Of a stretch of 14,747 bases of DNA, positions 8,508 through 14,747 are shown one piece after another (position 1 is the stretch's first letter; the number at the start of each line of letters is the position of its first letter). A program made the translations under genes and the position numbers. Origin of the DNA: an uncultured Clostridium sp. Its GTDB lineage: Bacteria > Bacillota > Clostridia > TANB77 > CAG-508. The stretch is taken from NCBI GenBank assembly GCA_946496115.1, contig CAMMFK010000038.1, forward strand, positions 1 through 14,747, in the 5' to 3' direction. The notes under the pieces are model-generated. The model worked only from the letters and a program-made list of their open reading frames with translations. It was not told where the DNA came from and ran no database searches.

Positions 8508-8565
8508 CATTTTTGCCACTTTTTGCAGGTATGTTTTTCAAAAAGTTGCCACTTTTTGCGGGTAT
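8499..8565 (-). repeat. Two tandem 33/34-bp repeats upstream of the AAA_14 gene
   Basis: On the minus strand two adjacent units (8565-8533 and 8532-8499) both start ATACC(C/T)GCAAAAAGTGGCAA and end TTGAAAAAC. The first 20 bases differ at one position. The GTGGCA core is unusually GC-rich for this intergenic DNA. The position, reaching into the -35 box, suits a double operator, but no bound protein is known. Confidence 0.7.
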
Positions 8566-8583
8566 AATTTTAATTTTTCATTT

Positions 8584-8629
8584 TGAGACGGTCCTAAAAT
8601 AAAAATTTTCAAAAAAGGACCGTCCCCAA
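8584..8629. repeat. Palindromic intergenic repeat, copy 2 (GGGGACGG family)
   Basis: The same length and orientation as the core at 6998-7043, with 38 of 46 bases identical. The right arm AGGACCGTCCCCAA is identical; the left arm has decayed (TGAGACGG instead of GGGGACGG). It marks the outer edge of the block holding the AAA_14 gene and its control region. Confidence 0.8.
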
Positions 8630-8721
8630 CTAAAAAACAGAAAAACTAAAAAATAAAGAATCAAAAAATATGTAATAAAGGACAATCGTTTCATCATACA
8701 CTCTAGTAAAACAAAGTTATA

Positions 8722-8762
8722 TTGCATTTATTTATAGCCATGCACAAACTAGGCAAATGCAA
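8722..8762 (+). other. Possible structured leader of the OB-fold-like protein gene
   Basis: TTGCATTT (8722-8729) and AAATGCAA (8755-8762) are exact inverted repeats, and GCC/GGC inside them could extend the stem past an internal loop. The structure ends 5 nt before the AAGGAG site (8768-8773). It may be an mRNA leader hairpin or an operator. In the rest of 8630-8781 I see only AT-rich DNA without a convincing promoter. Confidence 0.3.
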
Positions 8763-8781
8763 TCCATAAGGAGTGAAATGT

Positions 8782-9288
8782 ATGTTTATTTGTAATTTTA
8801 AAATAAATAGTAAAAAAATTTGGAAAGTATGTTTAGTAGTATTGACTATACTAATCATTGCTTTACTCATATTTGCAATTTTTAAAATAGTATCCACTTC
8901 TAAAAGTAATTTAGCAGAATCTAGTGACGTTATTGAAATAACCACTGATGAGTATACAAACTTTTTGAAAGCTTCACATGAAAGCATTAACAATTATGTT
9001 GGAAAAACGTATAGATTAACTGGATATGTATATAGGTTACCTGATTTTTCTAGCACACAATTTGTCATTGCTAGAACTATGATTATTGATAATAACCAAG
9101 GTGCTGTGATTGTTGGTATGCTTTCTGAATGTAACATAGCTCAAAATTTCGATTCTGGCTGTTGGATAGAAGCTACTGGCACAATAAAAAAAGGAAACTA
9201 TAATGGTGAAATTCCTATTTTAGAAATTTCTAATATAAAAACCATTAAAGCTCCTGAAGATGAATTTGTATATATGCCGGTAGATTAA
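8782..9288 (+). CDS. Membrane-anchored protein with an OB-fold-like domain (TIGR03943/DUF1980 C-terminal-like)
   Basis: A 168-residue protein. AAGGAG (8768-8773) lies 8 nt before the ATG at 8782; an in-frame GTG at 8773 overlaps that site and is rejected as start. A Lys-flanked hydrophobic segment at about 14-36 is a single membrane anchor. The outer part resembles, from memory, the C-terminal domain of TIGR03943/DUF1980 (YcgQ-like) membrane proteins: GKTYRLTGYVYRLPDF at 74-89, FVIARTMIID at 94-103, CWIEATGTI at 127-135, IPILEISNIKTIKAPEDEFVY at about 144-164. The Cys-Cys pair I associate with that family after the ART segment is absent here. This suggests a stand-alone, anchored derivative. 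Function unknown. The stop codon overlaps by 4 nt the stop of the convergent permease gene. Confidence 0.8.
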   Translation: MFICNFKINSKKIWKVCLVVLTILIIALLIFAIFKIVSTSKSNLAESSDVIEITTDEYTNFLKASHESINNYVGKTYRLTGYVYRLPDFSSTQFVIARTMIIDNNQGAVIVGMLSECNIAQNFDSGCWIEATGTIKKGNYNGEIPILEISNIKTIKAPEDEFVYMPVD

Positions 9289-10389
9289 CTCTGCCTATCA
9301 AATATAGCTTTCATCACACCTTTATCAAGTATGCCTGCAAAAATATTTTTGAAGATTATAAGTAATATTGGACCTAATATAAGTCCCCATACATTCCATA
9401 TTTTATATCCTGTGTACATTGCAATTAATGTAAAAGCTGGGTGTATGCCTATATGTTTGCTAACTAATTTTGGCTCTAAAAATTGTCTTACAACACTCAT
9501 TATTACCCATAAGCCAAGTATGGCAACGCCTAGCACAATGTCTCCATTTAAAGCGCTTATTATAGCCCAAGGTATCATTGCTGTTCCTGAACCTAGTATA
9601 GGAAGAGCGTCTATAAATCCTATTCCTAGTGCTGCAAGAAGCGGAAATTCAACATTTAACCCAACTAATTGAAATACCGTAAGTCCGATTAATGAAATTA
9701 CAAATGATACGAATATAAGTGTGGCTTCTGCCCTTAAATATTGTCCTAAAGCTTTTGCTATTTCTCTCAAATGTTTAGTTAGTTTTTTCATCCAAAGTTC
9801 TGGCAAATGATGTTCTAATTGGTCTATCATATATATTTTATCTGTGCATAAAAAATACAAAGCCATTGCTGAGAAAAATATTGATAAAACTAAATTTGGA
9901 ATTTCCATTATCCAATTAGTTATTCCTGTAAGTATGTTTGTAATTCCTGAGGTGATTGAATTTACCACATTACTTTCTACTTGTTCTATGCTTGCCCTTA
10001 GCTCTTCTGGAACTTTATCAAGTATATTTATATTTTGTGTGAAACTATTCATCATTTCTTTGGCATTGTTATAATACATTTCTGAATCTTCTAACAAATT
10101 GTTGGCTTCTGAAAATAGTGTCACTATTCCCCATGCTAAAAGTCCGGGCTATTATAAGTAATGCTATAACCATGACAAAAATGCTACTAAATCGTCTTGT
10201 CCATTTACATTTTTTCATAAGAAAACGAATTAGTGGCTCCAACAATAAAGCCAAAACAAAGGATACTAGAAATGGCATATAAAATACTGATAATTTGAAA
10301 CAAATGAGTATAATCACTACTGTTAAAGCTAATAAAAATAAACGCTTTAATACTTTACTCCAATAATTTATATCAGACACCATTTTCAA
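9285..10389 (-). pseudogene. AI-2E family transporter, interrupted by a single-base frameshift
   Basis: Two minus-strand reading frames overlap: 10389-10069 (N-terminal part) and 10124-9285 (C-terminal part, translated as 279 residues from an internal ATG). Together they make one AI-2E family (PF01594, YtvI/PerM-like) membrane protein. The break is at GCCCGGACTTTTAGCATGG, around 10144-10149. Removing one base of the CCC/GG run restores ALLIIAGLLAWGIVTLFSEANNLL and gives about 367 residues, a normal family length. The C-terminal half is well conserved (GIHPAFTLIAMYTGYKIW, GLILGPILLIIFKNI). Family members are polytopic permeases; substrates differ and most are unproven. GAGGAG lies 6 nt before a TTG (10389) and 12 nt before an ATG (10383); either may be the start. 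The extra base may be a real mutation, a sequencing error or, less likely, programmed. Confidence 0.85.
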
Positions 10390-10417
10390 AATCTTCTCCT
10401 CTGTTTTAGCTAATATT

Positions 10418-10447
10418 ATTATATGAAGATTTATAAATTTTATTCAA
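10418..10447 (-). promoter_or_regulatory. Probable promoter of the AI-2E family gene
   Basis: On the minus strand TTGAAT (10442-10447), an 18-bp spacer and a perfect TATAAT (10418-10423) lie about 30 nt before the GAGGAG-preceded start. No other clear candidate is visible. Confidence 0.6.
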
Positions 10448-10533
10448 AAAATGTTTAAGCTTATTTATATACTACTTTTTTAAAATATTATAATTCACAA
10501 GTATGTCCCGTGCTTTTTTTCTTAAACTTAACA

Positions 10534-10561
10534 AAGCGGAGCTTCAAAAGAAGCTCCGCTT
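10534..10561 (-). terminator. GC-rich hairpin terminator after the phoH-like gene
   Basis: A perfect 12-bp stem AAGCGGAGCTTC / GAAGCTCCGCTT with a 4-nt loop, followed on the minus strand by TTTGTTAAGTTT. A second perfect hairpin (TGGTATCA / TGATACCA, 10578-10602) lies between it and the gene stop. Both follow the phoH-like stop codon at 10613 and would insulate the AI-2E gene, which has its own promoter. Confidence 0.7.
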
Positions 10562-10612
10562 GCTTTGTAGTATTGCTTGGTATCATTACATTTCTGATAC
10601 CATAAATGAGGT

Positions 10613-12046
10613 TTATAGAATTCGTGAAGCGGTTTTTGCCAATTCACTTCTAACAGATTCATCATCTGTTAAAGTTATCTGCCAACATCTCGGTTCACCT
10701 TTGAAACGTTCCGATGCATAGCTTAGACCATTTTCCCTCTCGGAAAGCTCTGGTCTATCTATTTGCTCCGGATCCCCAATAATAACAAGCTTGGTTCCTG
10801 TACCAACACGCGTTATTATTGTTTTAATTTCAGTGGCAGTAAGGTTTTGCGCTTCATCTATAATGATGAAGGTATCACAAATAGACCTTCCTCTGATATA
10901 CCCTATTGCTTCAGCTCTGATTGCTCCAGAGGCGAAAACATAGGATCCGTCTTCTTGAGAAGGTTTTTCGGGACATATCTTATTACCTCTTTTATTTCGA
11001 GGATATTCAATGTCCTGACCAATCTCATCTTTTTTCGGATTGATAAGATTTCCAAGATTGTCCTTTATTCCTCTAAGATACGGGTAAATCTTTTCGAGTT
11101 CGTTTCCCGGAAGAAATCCAAGCTTTTCTCCAGTTTCAGTAGGACTACGTGAGATTAAAATTTTACCAGGAAAAAGTCCTTCTTCTACCACCTTTTGTAA
11201 TCCAACTGCCAAAGACAAAAATGTCTTTGCGGTACCTGCTGGTCCTTTGAAAATAACTAGCGTTGCCCTCTTCTCATCCATAGTGAGTGCTTCAATCATA
11301 AATTTTTGAGCATTGTTTTTAGCAGTAATACCATACGGATGAGTTTTTTCAAAAGTGAGAGGAACAATGTAGCCATTCTCAATCCTACCATTAGCTTTCT
11401 TGTACCCCCCCTCTATTTCTACGAACATATTTTCGTATAATTCAGGAGGGGCTTCCTTAGGAATAACAAGAGAAATGGCAATTTTTCCTTGACTACAAAA
11501 CAGTTTATAGTTTTCTTCTGAAACTTTAAGCTTGATACGTCCAGTGTACTGTTCTGAAAGCTCTGGAAGAAGCTCATCCTTAAAGCTTTGGGCTTCTATT
11601 CCACACATTTCAGCTTTCATGCGCAAAGGTACACTTTTGCTAATCAAAATAACCGGCTCAGACTCTCTGCCATTTATTGGGGTATTATTGTTGATTTCAT
11701 TTTTAATGGCTATACAAGTCTGTAGAATTCGTCTATCAAGCCTGTCAAGAGTAGTGGCTTCTACATCTTTAGGAAGTTCTATATCTGTATGATTTGTAGA
11801 AATATAGATAGTACTTCCATTTGTTTGTTTCACACCTTTTCTTAGTTTTTTAAAATCTAAACTCCAAAGATACTCTAGATTTTCCCGTGCAATCCTGCCC
11901 CTTTCTGTATTTTCCTTTGCATATCTTGTCTGCATCTCATCCACAACAGCCATTGGAATGTAAATATCGTTATCACTTCCAAAGTTTAGCGTCACATTCC
12001 GTTTGGACACCATAGTTCTAGTGCTTAAGATGAAATGTTTTTTCAT
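10613..12046 (-). CDS. PhoH-like ATPase with N-terminal PIN domain (YlaK/PhoH2-type)
   Basis: A 477-residue protein from the ATG at 12044-12046, preceded by GAGGTG at 6 nt; the longer frame to 12082 has no ribosome binding site. Residues 1-160 form a PIN (VapC-like nuclease) fold region; about 230-477 form a PhoH P-loop ATPase with Walker A GPAGTAKT (268-275), Walker B FIIIDEAQN (393-401) and IIGDPEQID (422-430). PhoH2 proteins of this architecture have been reported as RNA helicase/ribonucleases. In the PIN part Glu37 and Asp104 are kept, but the first acidic residue (DTN in relatives) is Ser8 and the late Asp (the T/S-K-D motif) is Ser138, so nuclease activity is doubtful. The gene is richer in GC (several sampled stretches 33-47%, against about 20-30% around it), suggesting a different origin. 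It is monocistronic, with its own promoter, palindrome and terminator. Confidence 0.93.
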   Translation of the reverse strand: MKKHFILSTRTMVSKRNVTLNFGSDNDIYIPMAVVDEMQTRYAKENTERGRIARENLEYLWSLDFKKLRKGVKQTNGSTIYISTNHTDIELPKDVEATTLDRLDRRILQTCIAIKNEINNNTPINGRESEPVILISKSVPLRMKAEMCGIEAQSFKDELLPELSEQYTGRIKLKVSEENYKLFCSQGKIAISLVIPKEAPPELYENMFVEIEGGYKKANGRIENGYIVPLTFEKTHPYGITAKNNAQKFMIEALTMDEKRATLVIFKGPAGTAKTFLSLAVGLQKVVEEGLFPGKILISRSPTETGEKLGFLPGNELEKIYPYLRGIKDNLGNLINPKKDEIGQDIEYPRNKRGNKICPEKPSQEDGSYVFASGAIRAEAIGYIRGRSICDTFIIIDEAQNLTATEIKTIITRVGTGTKLVIIGDPEQIDRPELSERENGLSYASERFKGEPRCWQITLTDDESVRSELAKTASRIL

Positions 12047-12083
12047 TTGATACACCTCATTTAGATAAAATTTACAAAGCATA

Positions 12084-12103
12084 TTTACGTGTACACACGT
12101 AAA
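12084..12103. promoter_or_regulatory. Palindromic operator candidate in the phoH-like leader
   Basis: TTTACGTGTACACACGTAAA has two exact 9-bp arms around a 2-bp centre. It lies about 13-32 nt downstream of the predicted transcription start and about 38 nt before the start codon, a typical site for repressor binding. As RNA it could also fold into a leader hairpin. Confidence 0.5.
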
Positions 12104-12122
12104 AAATGTTTTATATACTTAT

Positions 12123-12151
12123 ATTATACTCGGTTTCGACAATATATGCAA
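12123..12151 (-). promoter_or_regulatory. Probable promoter of the phoH-like gene
   Basis: On the minus strand a perfect TATAAT (12123-12128) with TTGCAT (12146-12151) 17 bp upstream. The -35 match is modest. It lies in the 129-bp gap between the phoH-like and MFS genes, directly upstream of the palindrome. Confidence 0.6.
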
Positions 12152-12175
12152 TCATTTTTGCAATTTAATTATAAT

Positions 12176-13447
12176 TTATCTCTTATAAATATCCTTTTGT
12201 GTATACTCCTCCGGTTTTAATCCCAACTTATCTTTTGAATATACTGTAAGTCCCAGTGTTAATATTAATATAAAAATTCCCATTACAATCATAGCAATAT
12301 CTATATTATATATACCCACAATAGCCGAACCTAAAAGTGTAATAATAGTTCTAAAAATATTATCGCAAATTGATTTTGATGAATATATAGCCGGCAAAAT
12401 TTTTGTACTAGCAAAATTATTAACATATTTTTTAGCTAAAATCTGGTCAATTGCATTTGCAGCTCCCATAATTAATAATATAACAACTATAATTATTAGT
12501 TTTGTATAGAATGGAAGTTGTGACATAGCAATAATTCCTGCTAATATAAATCCAATAGCAAATGTTAATAAAATATTAGTTAAAGACCTATTTTTAAATT
12601 TCTTGTTAAAGTCTAATGCTGTATTTGAAAATAGTCCTCTAGTTAACTCAAACATAGCAAATATGAAACCCACTTGAACAGATGTTGCTCCTATATCTTG
12701 TAACAAGGTTAATTGATAAGAATCTAAAAGTACAATTATACCCCAAACAGCTCCTGTCATAACAAGTAAGGCTCTTAGACGTTTTGATTTTGTTATAAAT
12801 TTATATCCTTTTTTTAAATCTTTGATATAATCTTTAAAGCTTTCTTTGCTTTCAACTTCTTGTATATCATAAAAATTAAAAGATATAGCAGTTGCTGCTA
12901 TTACGCATATTAAGCACAAAAATATTGGAATATATGGATTTATATCATACAAAAATCCCGATATAATTGTTGATATTGCAGAAAAAATACAATACCTTGA
13001 AAACCCTTTTTTATCTAACCTCGAAAAAATTTCATTTCTTTGATAAGTTGGTGCTTGTGGAATTGATGTACTTAACAAGTTTGGTTCAGACACATACTTT
13101 AGTGCAAATGCTATTGCACTTACAAATTGTGATAAAGCAAGTCCTGCAAATCCATCAAATGTAATCATTAAAATTGCCCAAATTATATTAAAAATATTTC
13201 CTGCTATTGCTGTATTTTTATATCCTATTTTTGATGCAAGCAAAGTAGCTGGAACTTGCATTACTATCATGGATAAGGCATATACCGTAGCAGCTAGTAA
13301 TATTTGAGATTCAGTAATTCCTTTTACATCTAATAAAAACATTACTCTTATGCCATAAAAAAATAGTAAATCATAACCAAGCATCAAATATTTTGGATAT
13401 AATCTTAAATTGTGTTTCCTCACTTTTACTTCTTCTGTTACTACCAT
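12176..13447 (-). CDS. Major facilitator superfamily (MFS) transporter
   Basis: A 423-residue integral membrane protein with roughly 12 hydrophobic segments in two halves joined by a charged central loop (about residues 190-220, SKESFKDYIKDLKKGYKF). The segment QVPATLLASKIGYKNT (65-79) sits where MFS motif A is expected between helices 2 and 3, in a degenerate form without the usual Asp. GITESQI near 43-49 and the second-half pattern fit the drug/unknown-substrate MFS permeases. No substrate can be inferred. GAGGAG lies 7 nt before the ATG at 13447, and a strong promoter is upstream. Both neighbours are separated by their own signals, so it is probably transcribed alone. No clear terminator is seen before the phoH-like promoter. 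Confidence 0.9.
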   Translation of the reverse strand: MVVTEEVKVRKHNLRLYPKYLMLGYDLLFFYGIRVMFLLDVKGITESQILLAATVYALSMIVMQVPATLLASKIGYKNTAIAGNIFNIIWAILMITFDGFAGLALSQFVSAIAFALKYVSEPNLLSTSIPQAPTYQRNEIFSRLDKKGFSRYCIFSAISTIISGFLYDINPYIPIFLCLICVIAATAISFNFYDIQEVESKESFKDYIKDLKKGYKFITKSKRLRALLVMTGAVWGIIVLLDSYQLTLLQDIGATSVQVGFIFAMFELTRGLFSNTALDFNKKFKNRSLTNILLTFAIGFILAGIIAMSQLPFYTKLIIIVVILLIMGAANAIDQILAKKYVNNFASTKILPAIYSSKSICDNIFRTIITLLGSAIVGIYNIDIAMIVMGIFILILTLGLTVYSKDKLGLKPEEYTQKDIYKR

Positions 13448-13509
13448 TTCTTTACTCCTCTTTTGTCTATTTTTTACAATATTATTATATTTTATTCATC
13501 CTTACTTGG

Positions 13510-13538
13510 ATTCTATCATCTGCTAAATTAAAAGTCAA
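13510..13538 (-). promoter_or_regulatory. Sigma-A-like promoter of the MFS transporter gene
   Basis: On the minus strand TTGACT (13533-13538), a 17-bp spacer and TAGAAT (13510-13515): each hexamer is 5 of 6 to consensus. About 55 nt of leader precede GAGGAG and the start codon. Confidence 0.7.
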
Positions 13539-13589
13539 TAAAATATGTTTTCGTAAATTTGTTCATTAGATAACAATATAATTGAACAC

Positions 13590-13619
13590 AAAAGAAGCAG
13601 AAATTTCTGCTTCTTTTTT
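13590..13619 (-). terminator. Terminator after the Asn/Met-rich protein gene
   Basis: A perfect palindrome (13590-13617), AAAAGAAGCAGAAA and its complement, begins about 13 nt after the stop codon. On the minus strand it ends in TTTTGTGTT. The plus strand has a longer T-run, so it could stop transcription from either side. Confidence 0.75.
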
Positions 13620-13631
13620 CAATTTACATTT

Positions 13632-14525
13632 TTAATTTGCATATTCGTCTTCTGGATAAGGAGTAGCAAAATAATTAGCAAAAGGATAATCCATTCGATT
13701 CATATTTGCACTTACTTGCCTATCCATACTTTGCATCGGCGAACTTTGTATTTGCAAATTTTGCATAGTAGTTCTTTGCATTACAGGACTTTGGTTCATC
13801 ATAGGATTTTGGTTTATTACAGGAGTATAACTATTATTCATTCCTATATTTTGATTAACAGGTACGCTAAAATTATTATTCACCACTGAACTTCTTCTTG
13901 TATTTCTTCTGTGTTCAAGAAGCCTTCTTATTATTAAAATCTTAATTAAATCTCTTAGTGTAGGATTTCCTATTCTTCTTGAATTTTGCATTGTGTTTGA
14001 TACGGTATTTCTTGTAGTAGTGCTATTTGACTGTGTAGATTGTCTTTGTGTATTTCCTGTTTGTGATGACTGAGCCATAGTATTATTAGTTTTTGAATTT
14101 GTTGTTCTTGAAGAATTAATCATATCATCTTCAATATTGTTATATATCTCCATAGTCATAGATTCAATTAAATTATCCGTTATTTCTCTATCATTATTTT
14201 TTTCTACTATTTTATTTACCATTGGCATTAATAAACAATAAATATCCGGATACATTCTTTGAATTCTTAATATCTCTTCTGACTCTTCCATATTTTGTTC
14301 TGTGTTTTCTCTCATCGAACTTTGAAAACTTGTTTGATTTGACATATTTGATTGGTTTGTCATATTCGACATGCTTGGTTGGTTCGGCATATTCATTTGA
14401 CTTGACATATTAGCTTGAGTTTGCATATTAGCAGGATTGACATATGTAGGAACATTCGTATATTCATTAGCATAGGAATTGCCTAATACACTTCTCATAT
14501 AATCTTCATAACTTTGATAATTCAT
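13632..14525 (-). CDS. Asn/Met/Gln/Ser-rich protein, function unknown (possibly spore-surface related)
   Basis: A 297-residue protein, mostly low complexity. Residues 28-75 repeat short Met/Asn/Gln/Ser units (NMSSQMNMPNQ and similar); 138-182 are Ser/Thr/Asn/Gln-rich; 215-280 repeat NQNP/NQSP/MQ units. Two ordered islands stand out. Residues 82-132 are an acidic helix with MYPDIYCLLMPMVNKIVEKN, then LIESMTMEIYNNIE. Residues 187-211 are basic and hydrophobic (NPTLRDLIKILIIRRLLEHRRN). I recall similar Tyr-Pro-x-Ile-Tyr and LIxILxxRELL islands in unnamed proteins of spore-forming Clostridia, so a spore-coat role is a guess only. No signal peptide is visible. AGGAGG lies 8 nt before the ATG but inside a perfect hairpin. 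The gene follows murD on the same strand. Confidence 0.8.
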   Translation of the reverse strand: MNYQSYEDYMRSVLGNSYANEYTNVPTYVNPANMQTQANMSSQMNMPNQPSMSNMTNQSNMSNQTSFQSSMRENTEQNMEESEEILRIQRMYPDIYCLLMPMVNKIVEKNNDREITDNLIESMTMEIYNNIEDDMINSSRTTNSKTNNTMAQSSQTGNTQRQSTQSNSTTTRNTVSNTMQNSRRIGNPTLRDLIKILIIRRLLEHRRNTRRSSVVNNNFSVPVNQNIGMNNSYTPVINQNPMMNQSPVMQRTTMQNLQIQSSPMQSMDRQVSANMNRMDYPFANYFATPYPEDEYAN

Positions 14526-14531
14526 AAAAAT

Positions 14532-14561
14532 AACCTCCTACACTATATTATGTAGGAGGTT
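14532..14561 (-). promoter_or_regulatory. Hairpin containing the ribosome binding site of the Asn/Met-rich protein gene (also a possible murD terminator)
   Basis: Two exact 11-nt arms (14551-14561 and 14532-14542, AACCTCCTACA / TGTAGGAGGTT) with an 8-nt loop. On the minus strand the second arm contains AGGAGG, the Shine-Dalgarno site of the gene starting at 14525, fully paired with CCTCCT of the first arm. The stem is followed by TTATTTTTATG, so the same structure may terminate murD transcripts. Confidence 0.7.
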
Positions 14562-14572
14562 TTGTATATGTG

Positions 14573-14747
14573 TTAAATTTCATTTACTAATTCTTTAAAT
14601 TTATTTCCTCTTTCTTCAAAGTTTTTAAACATATCAAAACTTGCACGTGCTGGTGAGAACAATACCTCTTCTCCCTCTATTGCTACTTCTTTAGCTTTTT
14701 TAATCGTTTCCTCTAATGTATTACATTTATAAATTGGAATACTCTTG
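14573..14747 (-). CDS. murD: UDP-N-acetylmuramoyl-L-alanine--D-glutamate ligase, C-terminal fragment
   Basis: The last 57 codons of a minus-strand gene whose start lies beyond the window. The tail VLFSPARASFDMFKNFEERG (approximate C-terminal third of the fragment) followed by KFKELVNEI matches the well-conserved end of MurD, where relatives read LLSPACASFDMF or similar. MurD adds D-glutamate to UDP-MurNAc-L-alanine in the cytoplasmic phase of peptidoglycan synthesis. The usual Cys in the SPAxAS motif is Arg here, a minor variation. The stop codon is at 14573-14575; the next gene starts 47 nt downstream behind a hairpin. Confidence 0.9.
   Translation of the reverse strand, partial: KSIPIYKCNTLEETIKKAKEVAIEGEEVLFSPARASFDMFKNFEERGNKFKELVNEI

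Noticed and set aside
8499..8565. CRISPR array
   Set aside because: There are only two directly adjacent units with no unique spacers between repeats and no cas genes.
6985..8629. Complete transposon
   Set aside because: No transposase or integrase is encoded between the repeats; the enclosed gene is an AAA_14/DUF4143 ATPase, so only a non-autonomous cassette can be suggested.
8703..8993. Minus-strand open frame of 96 codons
   Set aside because: It is antisense to the start of the membrane-anchored protein, which has a good ribosome binding site and domain-like sequence; the reverse frame has neither.
12047..12082. Twelve extra N-terminal codons on the phoH-like gene
   Set aside because: No ribosome binding site lies before the ATG at 12082, while GAGGTG precedes the ATG at 12046; the extra codons run up to the leader palindrome.

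Overview
The window comes from a low-GC Gram-positive bacterium, most likely an uncultured or gut-associated Clostridia-like member of the Bacillota. Support: strongly AT-rich DNA, AGGAGG-type ribosome binding sites before almost every gene, sigma-A-like promoters, hairpin plus U-tract terminators, a Firmicutes-type SecA with a C-terminal zinc-binding tail, an AI-2E family permease and the tail of murD. The species cannot be named from the sequence alone.

Layout, left to right. (1) 1-939, minus: a gene truncated by the window edge for an AlbA_2/ATP-binding protein (Schlafen-like, COG2865-type). Divergent from it, 1230-3218, plus: a 662-residue protein with an R-S-ExE ADP-ribosyltransferase domain followed by about 500 residues of charged helical sequence. 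It has its own strong promoter and a terminator hairpin. (2) 3347-3967, minus: a small membrane-anchored protein of unknown function. (3) 4153-6900, minus: secA with promoter and terminator. (4) 6985-8629: an accessory island. An AAA_14/DUF4143 ATPase gene (7111-8415) sits between two copies of a 46-nt palindromic repeat, with a promoter, a 20-bp perfect palindrome and two tandem 33/34-bp repeats upstream of it. (5) 8782-9288, plus: a membrane-anchored protein resembling the C-terminal domain of the TIGR03943/DUF1980 family. It converges on, and overlaps by 4 nt, an AI-2E family permease gene (9285-10389, minus) broken by one extra base. (6) 10613-12046, minus: a PhoH-like ATPase with an N-terminal PIN domain, visibly richer in GC than its neighbours, with a palindrome in its leader. 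(7) 12176-13447, minus: an MFS transporter with a good promoter. (8) 13632-14525, minus: an Asn/Met/Gln/Ser-rich protein. A perfect hairpin just upstream contains its Shine-Dalgarno sequence. (9) 14573-14747, minus: the C-terminus of MurD.

Most genes have their own promoter or terminator, so this is a string of single-gene units rather than one operon. The housekeeping genes (secA, murD) look ordinary. The accessory content of most interest is the ADP-ribosyltransferase with its divergent AlbA_2 neighbour, the repeat-bracketed AAA_14 gene, the PhoH protein whose PIN domain has lost two of its usual acidic residues, and the SD-containing hairpin upstream of the Asn/Met-rich protein.
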